Assembly (NCBI GenBank): GCA_035647435.1 | Contig: DASRNM010000037.1 | Location: 1-23,320 of the forward strand | Length of the DNA: 23,320 nt | Source: JAAZFZ01 sp035647435 | GTDB lineage: Bacteria > Bacillota > Clostridia > Oscillospirales > Acutalibacteraceae | Direction of reading: 5' to 3' | Shown here: piece after piece, positions 15,918 to 23,304 of the stretch | Numbering within the stretch: position 1 is the stretch's first letter | Layout of the letters: each line of letters starts with the position of its first letter | Notes under the pieces: model-generated | Told to the model about the DNA's origin: nothing | Database searches by the model: none | The model's input: the letters and a program-made list of their open reading frames with translations, nothing else | Made by a program: the position numbers and the translations under genes

Positions 15918-16748
15918 ATGAACTTTTTTAAAGGCGCTGGTTTTTCATTTGAACTCCATAAAAAAGCCTATGTTATGGGAATTTTAAACATAACCCCTGA
16001 TTCATTTTCAGACAATGGCAAGTATTTTGAAACTGATACGGCTGTTAGCCATGCTCTTTTAATGCAAAAACAAGGTGCCGACATTATTGACATCGGCGCA
16101 CAGTCAACCCGCCCCGGTGCAAAGGCAGTTTCGGGAAAACAAGAGATTGAGAGACTTCTGCCTGTTCTAAACGCATTGAAAGGCAAGCTTAATATCCCCA
16201 TTTCGGTGGATACTTTTTACCCTGAAGTAGCAAATTTCGCACTTGAAAACGGTGCAGTAATAATCAACGATGTCAGCGGTGTTTTGAGCGAAGAAATGGC
16301 AAATATCATAAAAAAACACAATGCAGGTTGGGTTATCATGCACAATACGGGTGGTGCTGCAACTGTTGCCAAATTTAAAAACGGTGTTTTAGCAGATGTA
16401 AAAAGTTTCTTTGAAAGCGCTTTGAGTTTTGCTCAAAATTGTTCAATTCCAAAAGAAACCCTTTGCTTCGATGTCGGAATCGGTTTTGGCAAAAGTTATG
16501 AGGACAACCTGAAACTTATCAGGGATATGAAAAATATTAAAATAAAGGGAAATGCTATGCTTGTAGGCGCATCTAAAAAAAGGGTTGTCGGCATTGCCGC
16601 AAATGAACCTAATGCCGAAAAACGCACAGCCGGCACTGTTGCTGCTCACACCCTTGCAATAGCGGGCGGTGCGGATATAATAAGGGTGCACGATGTGCGC
16701 GAAGCGGTACAGGCCGCAAAAGTTGCGGAGGCGATAATTTATGGATAA
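15918..16748 (+). CDS. folP: Dihydropteroate synthase
   Basis: A 276-residue TIM barrel that condenses 6-hydroxymethyl-dihydropterin diphosphate with 4-aminobenzoate, and is the sulfonamide target. Signatures are intact: MGILNITPDSFSD, DIGAQSTRPGA (where most have DIGGESTRPG), PISVDTF, INDVSG and the C-terminal RVHDV. The ATG is two bases after the folE stop, with AAGGA at the end of folE as ribosome binding site. Its end overlaps folB by 8 bases, a sign of translational coupling. Confidence 0.95.
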   Translation: MNFFKGAGFSFELHKKAYVMGILNITPDSFSDNGKYFETDTAVSHALLMQKQGADIIDIGAQSTRPGAKAVSGKQEIERLLPVLNALKGKLNIPISVDTFYPEVANFALENGAVIINDVSGVLSEEMANIIKKHNAGWVIMHNTGGAATVAKFKNGVLADVKSFFESALSFAQNCSIPKETLCFDVGIGFGKSYEDNLKLIRDMKNIKIKGNAMLVGASKKRVVGIAANEPNAEKRTAGTVAAHTLAIAGGADIIRVHDVREAVQAAKVAEAIIYG

Positions 16749-17115
16749 AATTATAATTAAAGACTTGAGGGTTTTTGCTTATCACGGTGTAAACCCTGAA
16801 GAAAAAACGCAAGGGCAAAATTTTGAAATAGATTTAACGGCACAAATCGATTTGTCAAAGCCGTGCATAACTGACTTCCTTGACGACACAGTCAGTTACG
16901 CCAAAATTATCAAAACAATTCGCAGGGTAATGATTGAGGAGAAAAATGATTTAATTGAGCGGGCAGCGCAAAGGGTGGCTGGCTCTATTCTCAATGAGTT
17001 TAGTGCAATACAAAGCGTTGAGGTTACGCTAAAAAAGCCCGAAGCCCCCATAAAAGCTGACTTTAATTATGTAGCGGTTAACATTATAAGAAACAGAGGA
17101 GAACAACAAAAATGA
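16741..17115 (+). CDS. folB: Dihydroneopterin aldolase
   Basis: A 124-residue protein of normal length. It carries VFAYHGVNPEE with the substrate-binding Glu, QNFEIDL, the V-S-Y-A-K segment and LIERAAQRVA, all family hallmarks. It converts dihydroneopterin to 6-hydroxymethyl-dihydropterin and glycolaldehyde. The start overlaps the end of folP by 8 bases and the stop overlaps the folK start by 4. Confidence 0.93.
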   Translation: MDKIIIKDLRVFAYHGVNPEEKTQGQNFEIDLTAQIDLSKPCITDFLDDTVSYAKIIKTIRRVMIEEKNDLIERAAQRVAGSILNEFSAIQSVEVTLKKPEAPIKADFNYVAVNIIRNRGEQQK

Positions 17116-17606
17116 CAAATGCTGTTATCGGCATAGGCACCAATATGGGTAATAGATATGAAAATATAAACAAAGCGGTTAAGGCAGTGTCTCTTTTACC
17201 TAACACAAAAGTTTCACAAGCGTCGCATATATATGAAACAAATCCTGTTGACTACAAAAACCAAGAGAAATTTTTAAATGCAAACATTATTGTCCAAACA
17301 ACTATGTCGCCAATGGCATTGCTCGGCGCCTGCTTAGGCATTGAATCTGCATTTGGTCGTGTCCGCACGATAAAAGACGGCCCAAGAATTTTGGACCTTG
17401 ATTTGTTGCTTTATGAGGGCGTGAAAAGCGACAGTTTTGAGATGACCTTGCCACACCCTAAGATTATGACAAGAGCCTTCGTAATGGTACCTTTGATGGA
17501 TTTATTTCCACAGGGCAGAGCAACCGGGCTATACTTCGGCCCACATCTCAAAGAAATCGGTAGTGACGGTGTTGACCGCTACGATAAGGAGATCATATTG
17601 CCCTAA
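17112..17606 (+). CDS. folK: HPPK, 6-hydroxymethyl-dihydropterin pyrophosphokinase
   Basis: A 164-residue kinase of normal length that activates the pterin for FolP. Motifs include IGIGTNMGNRYENI at the N terminus, ETNPVDYKNQEKFLN, GPRILDLDLLLY with metal-binding aspartates and HPKIMTRAFVMVPL. Its ATG overlaps the folB stop, with AGAGGAG just upstream. It is the last of the fol genes; its stop is only four bases before the -35 box of the next unit. No DHFR or FolC gene is in the cluster. Confidence 0.95.
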   Translation: MTNAVIGIGTNMGNRYENINKAVKAVSLLPNTKVSQASHIYETNPVDYKNQEKFLNANIIVQTTMSPMALLGACLGIESAFGRVRTIKDGPRILDLDLLLYEGVKSDSFEMTLPHPKIMTRAFVMVPLMDLFPQGRATGLYFGPHLKEIGSDGVDRYDKEIILP

Positions 17607-17610
17607 TAAG

Positions 17611-17639
17611 TTGACAATATTATTAAACATTGTTAAAAT
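17611..17639 (+). promoter_or_regulatory. Near-consensus promoter of the SCP2/aminotransferase/transketolase unit
   Basis: A perfect -35 box TTGACA (17611-17616) and a -10 box TAAAAT (17634-17639) are 17 bases apart, the strongest promoter match in the window. The start would be near 17646, giving a leader of about 60 bases. No terminator hairpin separates it from folK. The sequence ATGATATAGT at 17638-17647 also occurs in the deaminase promoter (3279-3288). Confidence 0.75.
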
Positions 17640-17705
17640 GATATAGTTAGTTGTAATTATTTTAAAACTATTGTGCATTTTGCTATTAGAATGGAGGTAT
17701 GCACT

Positions 17706-18464
17706 TTGACAGATTCAAAAACCATGGCATACATAAACATGTACGCTGTACTGGGCACGCTTGAAAATCTTTGTGAACTTGACCCTGCCGCAAGCGCTCT
17801 GTTGACAAACAAAAAAGCTATTTCGATAGGGTTTGATGTCAAGGATGGGCCGAGCGCAACAATAACCTTTAAAAACGGCCGTTGCAGAATGGAACAGGGT
17901 ATCGAAAACTGCACAATCAAAATCCCGTTTTCCTCTTGCGAAAAATTTAACGGCATGGTTGACGGAACGGTTAAGCCTATCCCCACAAAAGGGTTCACGC
18001 ATATCAACTTTTTGCTTAAAGATTTTACGGAACTGACGAACCTACTCGCAAAATATCTCAAGGCAAGCACAGAGGATTTGAAAGACAGTGAGTTTTTTGA
18101 AAAGAGCACAACGCTGATGCTTTACACAATCTCCGTTGCCATTTCTCAAATTGGAAACTATGATGAAATAGGCAAATTTAGCGCAAGTCATATTATTGAC
18201 GGCGAAGTTATGCTCTCTATAAAAGACGGACCTGCAACAACAATAAGAGCAAAGAATCATCGCCTTGTAACCTTAAAATGTAGGCCGGAAAACCCGAGTG
18301 CTGTTATGGAGTTTAATTCCATTGAACTTGCAAGGGATTTATTTGACGGCAAAGTTAATGCAATCGCCTGCATAGGTGAGGGCAAAATCGCCATGCGTGG
18401 CATGATAAACATGCTTGACAATGTAAACAGAATACTCGACAGAGTAGCTGTTTATTTAAGCTGA
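17706..18464 (+). CDS. Tandem SCP2-like domain protein (copy A)
   Basis: A 252-residue protein, no signal peptide or membrane helix, not clearly assignable to a named family. It appears to hold two SCP2 (sterol carrier/lipid-binding)-like domains. The first (about 25-118) has DGPSATITFKNGR and IPFSSCEKFNGMVDG; the second (about 150-251) has DGPATTIRAKN, MEFNSIELARDLFDGKVNAI and a closing amphipathic helix. SCP2 domains usually bind hydrophobic ligands such as acyl chains. The longest frame starts with GTG at 17673, but GGAGGT at 17693-17698 lies seven bases before TTG 17706, the likely start. It is the first gene after the promoter at 17611, 13 bases before the aminotransferase, and a paralog lies at 21705-22514. 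The fold is inferred by eye. Confidence 0.65.
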   Translation: MTDSKTMAYINMYAVLGTLENLCELDPAASALLTNKKAISIGFDVKDGPSATITFKNGRCRMEQGIENCTIKIPFSSCEKFNGMVDGTVKPIPTKGFTHINFLLKDFTELTNLLAKYLKASTEDLKDSEFFEKSTTLMLYTISVAISQIGNYDEIGKFSASHIIDGEVMLSIKDGPATTIRAKNHRLVTLKCRPENPSAVMEFNSIELARDLFDGKVNAIACIGEGKIAMRGMINMLDNVNRILDRVAVYLS

Positions 18465-18477
18465 TAGGGGGATATAT

Positions 18478-19743
18478 ATGAGCTTTAAAATCAATAAATA
18501 TGAAAAAAGCCGTGAGCTTTTTGAAAGAGCCACAAAGGTGATTCCTTCGGGTGTTTACGGCCACTTAGGTCCTGCTGAGGGTAATTTTATCCCTGTTGAA
18601 GCTTGGCCTTTTTTCAGCGAAAAGGCTAAGGGAACTTATTTTTGGGACGTTGACGGCAACAAGTTTATTGACTACATGTGTGCCTACGGCCCAAATATTT
18701 TGGGTTATTGCGACAAAGATGTCGACAGTGCAGCTATCGCACAGGCGAAAAAGGGCAACTGCGTCACCTCGCCTTCAAGCATTATGGTAGAATTGGCTGA
18801 AACCATGGTTGAAACCGTCAGCTCCGCAGATTGGGCGTTTTTTGCAAAAAACGGCAATGACGTAACTACACTTGCGGTTATGGCTGCTCGTGCTGCAACA
18901 AGACGCAAGAAAATTATTTTTGTCAGCGGATATTATCACGGTGTTGCACCATGGACACAAAAGATTGACTATCCTGGGGTTACCCCCGAGGATGTTTCAA
19001 ACAATCTGTATATTAAGTGGAACGATATTGAAGACCTTGAAAAAGCCATTGCCGAAAACAAGGATGAAATTGCTGCTTTTATAGCAACTCCCTATATGCA
19101 CGGCAATTATTTTGATAACCAACTCCCTGCACAAGGGTATTGGCAAAAGGTTCGTGAAATTTGCACAGAAAATAATATTGTTCTCATTATTGACGATGTT
19201 CGCACCGGTTTTAGACTGGACCTAAAGGGCTCAGACCATTTTTATGGCTTTGAGGCAGATTTAATTTGCTTTTGTAAGGCAATTGCAAACGGTTGGAATG
19301 TTTCATGCCTTTGCGGTAAAGATTTCTTAAAGGACGCTGTAAGCAGCCTTTCATACACAGGCAGCTACTGGATGAGTTCCGTTCCTTTTGCCGCAGCACT
19401 TGCGACAATAAAAAAACTCAAAGAAATTGATGCCCCTGTTTTACTTCGCGAAAAAGGTATAAAACTATGCGATGCGTTGCAACAGACTGCAAAAAATAAC
19501 GGCTTTGATCTTGTTGTTTCTGGCGAGCCTCAGCTTTTCTATTTAAGAATCGCAAACGACAACAACATGATGCTTCATCAGGAATGGGTTGCTGAATGTG
19601 TCAAAAGAGGTGTTTTCTTCTCTGGTCACCACAATCATTTCATAAACGCCGCTATTACAGACGAGGATATAAATTTAACTGCAGAAATTGCAGACGAGGC
19701 CTTTAAAGTTGTAAAGGCAAATCATCCTGAAATATTTGGATAA
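18478..19743 (+). CDS. Class III PLP aminotransferase, glutamate-1-semialdehyde aminomutase-like
   Basis: A 421-residue PLP enzyme of standard family length. The Schiff-base lysine is K267 in FCKAIANG and the cofactor aspartate is D239 in IIDDVRTGFR, where most relatives have DEV. The phosphate-binding motif usually written SG[ST]EA reads KNGNDVTT (124-131), a variant I associate with sugar- or polyol-type members rather than HemL, and no other haem genes are nearby. YHG near residue 152 is the usual stacking segment. The ATG follows GGGGG by six bases. Between an SCP2-like gene and a split transketolase, it probably aminates an aldehyde or ketone made or used by the transketolase. A HemL function is unlikely. 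Substrate unknown. Confidence 0.85.
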   Translation: MSFKINKYEKSRELFERATKVIPSGVYGHLGPAEGNFIPVEAWPFFSEKAKGTYFWDVDGNKFIDYMCAYGPNILGYCDKDVDSAAIAQAKKGNCVTSPSSIMVELAETMVETVSSADWAFFAKNGNDVTTLAVMAARAATRRKKIIFVSGYYHGVAPWTQKIDYPGVTPEDVSNNLYIKWNDIEDLEKAIAENKDEIAAFIATPYMHGNYFDNQLPAQGYWQKVREICTENNIVLIIDDVRTGFRLDLKGSDHFYGFEADLICFCKAIANGWNVSCLCGKDFLKDAVSSLSYTGSYWMSSVPFAAALATIKKLKEIDAPVLLREKGIKLCDALQQTAKNNGFDLVVSGEPQLFYLRIANDNNMMLHQEWVAECVKRGVFFSGHHNHFINAAITDEDINLTAEIADEAFKVVKANHPEIFG

Positions 19744-19777
19744 GATTATTATATAAAAGACAAAGGGAGGAAAATCT

Positions 19778-20650
19778 ATGCCATTGACAAAAAATGAATG
19801 GTTGGCTCTCGAAAAGAAAGCACACGAGTTGCGTAAACTCTGCCTTGACACAACCTATTGGGCAGGCAGTGCCCACATCGGAGGTGGGCTGAGTGTCATG
19901 GATATATTAACAATCCTCTACCACAAATATCTGAACATTAAGGTTGACGACCCCTGCTGGGAAGATAGAGACCGTTGCATCGTCAGCAAAGGGCATGCAG
20001 GAGTTGCCTACGCTTCTGTGCTCGTCGACAAGGGGTTCAACGACCACGAACAGCTCAAAACTTTCAACCACTCTAACTCTAAAATGGGTATCCACCTTGA
20101 TGCAAATAAGGTTGTGGGAGTCGACGCCTCAACAGGCTCGCTCGGGCACGGCATGCCCATAGCACTTGGCACAGCGCTTGCTGCAAGGGTAAGGGATAAG
20201 GATTACAAAACATATGTCATTCTCGGCGACGGCGAATGTAACGAGGGCTCAAATTGGGAGTCCGCAATGGCCGCCACTCATTATAAAGCTACAAACCTCA
20301 TTTCTTTTGTTGACCGTAATTATTGCATGATTGACGGCAAAACAGAGGATGTTATGGGGCTTGAACCTTTTGCCGACAAATGGCGCTCATTCGGTTTTCT
20401 CGTCAAGGAAGTTGATGGCCAGAATTTCAATGAACTTGCACAAGCAATTGAATTCGCACTCGAAAACAAAACCGATTCACCCGTTATGATTATCGCAAAC
20501 ACAATAAAGGGTGCAGGCATTGATTTTATTGAGGGTGATTATCGTTGGCATTACGGTGCGTTTGATGAAGATAAATACAATAAGGCAAAAGAAAGCCTTG
20601 ATAAATATTATGAAAAGCGCAAAGCCAGAGTTGAAAAGGAGGGTGCATAA
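19778..20650 (+). CDS. Transketolase N-terminal subunit (split transketolase)
   Basis: A 290-residue thiamine diphosphate-binding subunit. The cofactor motif begins GDGECNEG and ends with the Asn of VDRN about 30 residues later. SAHIGGGLS, VSKGHAG and GSLGHGMPIALG are the other TPP and Mg contacts. Split transketolases of this size work with a separate C-terminal subunit, encoded two bases downstream. They transfer a two-carbon ketol unit between sugars. The ATG follows GGGAGG by seven bases. It lies 34 bases after the aminotransferase. Whether this pair serves the pentose phosphate pathway or a dedicated pathway is open; the company it keeps favours the latter. Confidence 0.92.
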   Translation: MPLTKNEWLALEKKAHELRKLCLDTTYWAGSAHIGGGLSVMDILTILYHKYLNIKVDDPCWEDRDRCIVSKGHAGVAYASVLVDKGFNDHEQLKTFNHSNSKMGIHLDANKVVGVDASTGSLGHGMPIALGTALAARVRDKDYKTYVILGDGECNEGSNWESAMAATHYKATNLISFVDRNYCMIDGKTEDVMGLEPFADKWRSFGFLVKEVDGQNFNELAQAIEFALENKTDSPVMIIANTIKGAGIDFIEGDYRWHYGAFDEDKYNKAKESLDKYYEKRKARVEKEGA

Positions 20651-20652
20651 TC

Positions 20653-21663
20653 ATGGCAGGAGGATTAACCTACACTGCTGTCGATTCAACAGCTCTTTCG
20701 ACGGCTGAATATTACGGCAAGGCACTTTGCGAACTCGGCGAGGAGCACAAGGAGATTGTCGCTCTCACAGCTGATTTAGCTAAATCTACAAAGATAGGCA
20801 TGTTCGGTGAAAAGTTCCCTGAAAGGTTTTTCAACGTCGGCATTGCAGAGCAAAACATGTTCGGAATGGCGGCAGGCATGGCAAAGGCAGGCCTTGTGCC
20901 TTTCCTTTCAACCTTTTCGGTTTTTGCATCGCTTAGAAGTGCAGACCAGTTGCACACCGACATTTGCTATCAAAATGTTAACGCAAAAATAATTGCAACA
21001 CATTCAGGCACATCGTTTGGTCAGGCAGGTTCGACTCACCATGCAATTGTTGACATGGCAATCGCACGCTCAATCCCTAACCTTACCCTAATTTGCCCTG
21101 CAGACGGCATGGAAACAGTCAACGCTATTCGTGCCGCATATGAAAACCCAGGCCCGTATTATATTCGTATAAACAGAGGTTTTGACAGAGTCCTTTATCC
21201 CGACACAAATTATAGTTTTGAAGTCGGCAAAGCTGTTACTCTCAACGAAGGTACCGACATTACGGTAATCGCTTGCGGTTCATGTGCTTTTCAGGCACTT
21301 CAGGCAGCAAAATTCCTTGACAGTGCCGACGGGCTTAAAGTTCGCGTACTCAATATGCACACAATAAAACCGATTGACCGTGAAGCGATTCTAAAAGCCG
21401 TTATGGATACTCGCAGAATTGTAACTGTTGAGGACCACACCGTTTTAGGTGGTTTAGGCAGTGCTGTTGCCGAGGTTATTGTCGAATCGGGCAAGGGCTG
21501 TGCATTTAAAAAGCTTGGAATTCAAGATGAATTTGCTCCAATAGGCTTGCACGAGGATATCATGTCCATTTTGGGCATTGATTCAAACGGAATAATCGAA
21601 ACTATACGTGAGGTTATCGGCAAAGATTTTGAGCTTGACGATGATTGGAACGACGAGGTATGA
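20653..21663 (+). CDS. Transketolase C-terminal subunit (split transketolase)
   Basis: A 336-residue subunit with the pyrimidine-binding domain, including the catalytic Glu in GIAEQNM (E66), and the C-terminal transketolase domain (about 200-325). The active-site loop that normally reads D-G-x-[ST]-H reads AGSTHH (A125-H130). The lost Asp corresponds by my alignment to yeast Asp477, which contacts the 2-hydroxyl of the sugar. H117 and the R of INRGFDR are retained. This suggests a substrate lacking, or with inverted, that hydroxyl. The ATG is two bases after the N-subunit stop, with GGAGGGTG as ribosome binding site. The last residues (DELDDDWND-like acidic tail) extend slightly beyond the usual end. 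Confidence 0.92.
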   Translation: MAGGLTYTAVDSTALSTAEYYGKALCELGEEHKEIVALTADLAKSTKIGMFGEKFPERFFNVGIAEQNMFGMAAGMAKAGLVPFLSTFSVFASLRSADQLHTDICYQNVNAKIIATHSGTSFGQAGSTHHAIVDMAIARSIPNLTLICPADGMETVNAIRAAYENPGPYYIRINRGFDRVLYPDTNYSFEVGKAVTLNEGTDITVIACGSCAFQALQAAKFLDSADGLKVRVLNMHTIKPIDREAILKAVMDTRRIVTVEDHTVLGGLGSAVAEVIVESGKGCAFKKLGIQDEFAPIGLHEDIMSILGIDSNGIIETIREVIGKDFELDDDWNDEV

Positions 21664-21704
21664 TTTTTAAGGTATTAACTTAAAATCAGAAAGGAATGAT
21701 TGTT

Positions 21705-22514
21705 TTGCCCACAAAAGATGATATTTTAACCAGCAAAATTTTCTTCAATGCCGTGCTTCCACTCGTTAAGGTAATTGCAACCGATATTGACTCGCTTTCA
21801 AAAAAATTTAAACAAACTCATGCTGTGGTTCAGGTGAGCGCACTTTCTCCCGACGCTCCCGAAGGTAAGGTTGCAACTCATTTTGTGATAAATTCGGGTG
21901 AATGGCTTGTGCACACAAGCAAGGTAACAAAAAAACCGCACATTGAGCTTGAATTTAAAAGCATTGAGGCCTTTAATGCCTTCTTTAAAGGCAAAATAAG
22001 CCCCTCAACTTTACCCAAAATGAGAGGTATAACAAAAAAGCCTGGCACCTTTATCGCTTTCATGCAGGTGCTATTAAAAATGTCTTCTCTGCTTAGCACA
22101 AAGAAACCTCCTGAGGACCATGAAACAAAAAAGCTTCTTGTTAAATGCTTTTTTTATCTGCTTTCAAGTGGCATCAGCCAGTTGAACAAAAACGAACACG
22201 ATGCTATTCATGATTGGGCAAAAAAGAGCCCCGACAGAGTCTATGCGTGGGCAGTGGACGGTTACCCTGAGGTTTCTTCATACCTTCGCACAAAAGCAGG
22301 CAAGAGCAAGGCAGGCAGAGGGGAATACAAACGAGCAATGCCCTTCTTCACCCTGCGCTTCAACAGCCTTGACAGCGCTTTAGGGATTCTGCTTTCGATT
22401 GACGATATGCTTGAGGCAACAAAGGCAGGCAGGCTTATTATGGACGGCGCTCCCGAATTCGGGGCACAAATCGGTGAATATATGCTCACAGTTTCAGGCT
22501 ATGCACAAGGCTAA
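21705..22514 (+). CDS. Tandem SCP2-like domain protein (copy B)
   Basis: A 269-residue soluble protein resembling the product at 17706-18464 in layout. Its first half has IELEFKSIEAFNAFFKGKISP and a closing helix; the second has FTLRFNSLDSALGILLS and GRLIMDGAP...IGEYM. The linker LLVKCFFYLLSSGISQL aligns with TLMLYTISVAISQI of copy A. Copy B is more divergent: the DGPxxT motif is replaced by N-S-G-E-W and V-D-G-Y-P-E, and a Lys/Arg-rich loop (197-210) is inserted. The ATG at 21696 touches the Shine-Dalgarno AAGGA; TTG 21705, nine bases away, is preferred. It is the last gene of the unit, followed by the terminator at 22570. Function unknown; lipid or hydrophobic ligand binding is inferred. 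Confidence 0.6.
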   Translation: MPTKDDILTSKIFFNAVLPLVKVIATDIDSLSKKFKQTHAVVQVSALSPDAPEGKVATHFVINSGEWLVHTSKVTKKPHIELEFKSIEAFNAFFKGKISPSTLPKMRGITKKPGTFIAFMQVLLKMSSLLSTKKPPEDHETKKLLVKCFFYLLSSGISQLNKNEHDAIHDWAKKSPDRVYAWAVDGYPEVSSYLRTKAGKSKAGRGEYKRAMPFFTLRFNSLDSALGILLSIDDMLEATKAGRLIMDGAPEFGAQIGEYMLTVSGYAQG

Positions 22515-22569
22515 TAACCCCACAGTTATAATTCAAGGTGTATTTTATATTCATACTGTAACTATACAT

Positions 22570-22599
22570 AAAACCTCCCTTTTCGGGAGGTTTTCTTTT
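22570..22599. terminator. Strong bidirectional intrinsic terminator
   Basis: A 10-bp perfect stem, AAAACCTCCC (22570-22579) with GGGAGGTTTT (22585-22594), has a 5-base loop TTTTC and is followed by CTTTT. The A-run on the left arm lets it work in both directions, ending the rightward SCP2/transketolase unit and the leftward gene at 22621-23304. Confidence 0.93.
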
Positions 22600-22620
22600 G
22601 ACTTTAATTTTGACGATGAA

Positions 22621-23304
22621 TTAGAATTCGGGGTGTGACTCTCCTTTTCGGTATGCGCGCATGATTTTCTTAAAAACCTCACCGTTTGACGGAGGAGTCC
22701 ATGTTATGGCATTTGCTCCTGCTGTTATTGTTGACAGAATTGTTTCAACAGTTGCGCCTCCCGTTGCGATTATGGGTATTTCAGGGAACTCGTTGCGGAT
22801 TTTTGAAACAAGCTGCGGTGTTTTATCTGCCGCACAAACATTTAAAATATCTGCCCCCGCTTCAATCCTCTTAGCTACGTTTTCATGTTCTGAAACAACT
22901 GTAACAATCACGGGTATATCAATGCTCAACTTTAAGTCTCTAATCGTTTTGTTTTTTGTAGGCGCATTCACAACAACACCCATTGCGCCCTGAAATTCTG
23001 CGTGCAGTGCAAGGTTTATAACGCGTAAGCCCTGGGTTAGCCCTCCCCCGACACCGACAAAAACGGGCACATCTGCAGTTGCCATCAGCGCTTGAGTTAT
23101 AACAGGTTGAGGCGTGAACGGATAAACAGCAATAATCGAGTCGGCATTGTTGTTGCGTATAATGCTGACATCAGTTGAGAACAACGCAGATTTTATCCGC
23201 CTACCAAAAATTCTTATACCAGAGCACTCTTGAATTTCTTCGGGCACCTTTAACCTAAATTTTCTTAGTCCTCCCTTTATTTCGGGTATAAATTGATTGT
23301 TCAT
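22621..23304 (-). CDS. Uncharacterised TIM-barrel protein (annotated 'hydrolase' in Clostridia)
   Basis: A 227-residue cytoplasmic protein with beta/alpha-barrel phosphate-binding features: VFVGVGGGLTQG, ALHAEFQGAMGVVVNAPT, IPVIVTVVSEHE, AGADILNV, IPIIATGGAT and a closing AGANAITWTPP. The late IATGG and AGANAI segments resemble phosphate-binding ends of ThiG, PdxS or indole-glycerol-phosphate synthase-type barrels. I recognise it as a conserved clostridial family often labelled only 'hydrolase' and cannot name its reaction. The N-terminal 60 residues (GIRIFGRRIKSALFSTD) are conserved but unassigned. The start is ATG 23304, preceded by GAAAG and a GTGATC that partly matches the 16S 3' end; its promoter is outside the window. 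It converges on the terminator at 22570. Confidence 0.7.
   Translation of the reverse strand: MNNQFIPEIKGGLRKFRLKVPEEIQECSGIRIFGRRIKSALFSTDVSIIRNNNADSIIAVYPFTPQPVITQALMATADVPVFVGVGGGLTQGLRVINLALHAEFQGAMGVVVNAPTKNKTIRDLKLSIDIPVIVTVVSEHENVAKRIEAGADILNVCAADKTPQLVSKIRNEFPEIPIIATGGATVETILSTITAGANAITWTPPSNGEVFKKIMRAYRKGESHPEF

Noticed and set aside
18478..19743. Annotation as hemL (glutamate-1-semialdehyde aminomutase)
   Set aside because: Key motifs differ (KNGND for GSEA, DDV for DEV), and there are no haem genes nearby while a transketolase is adjacent.
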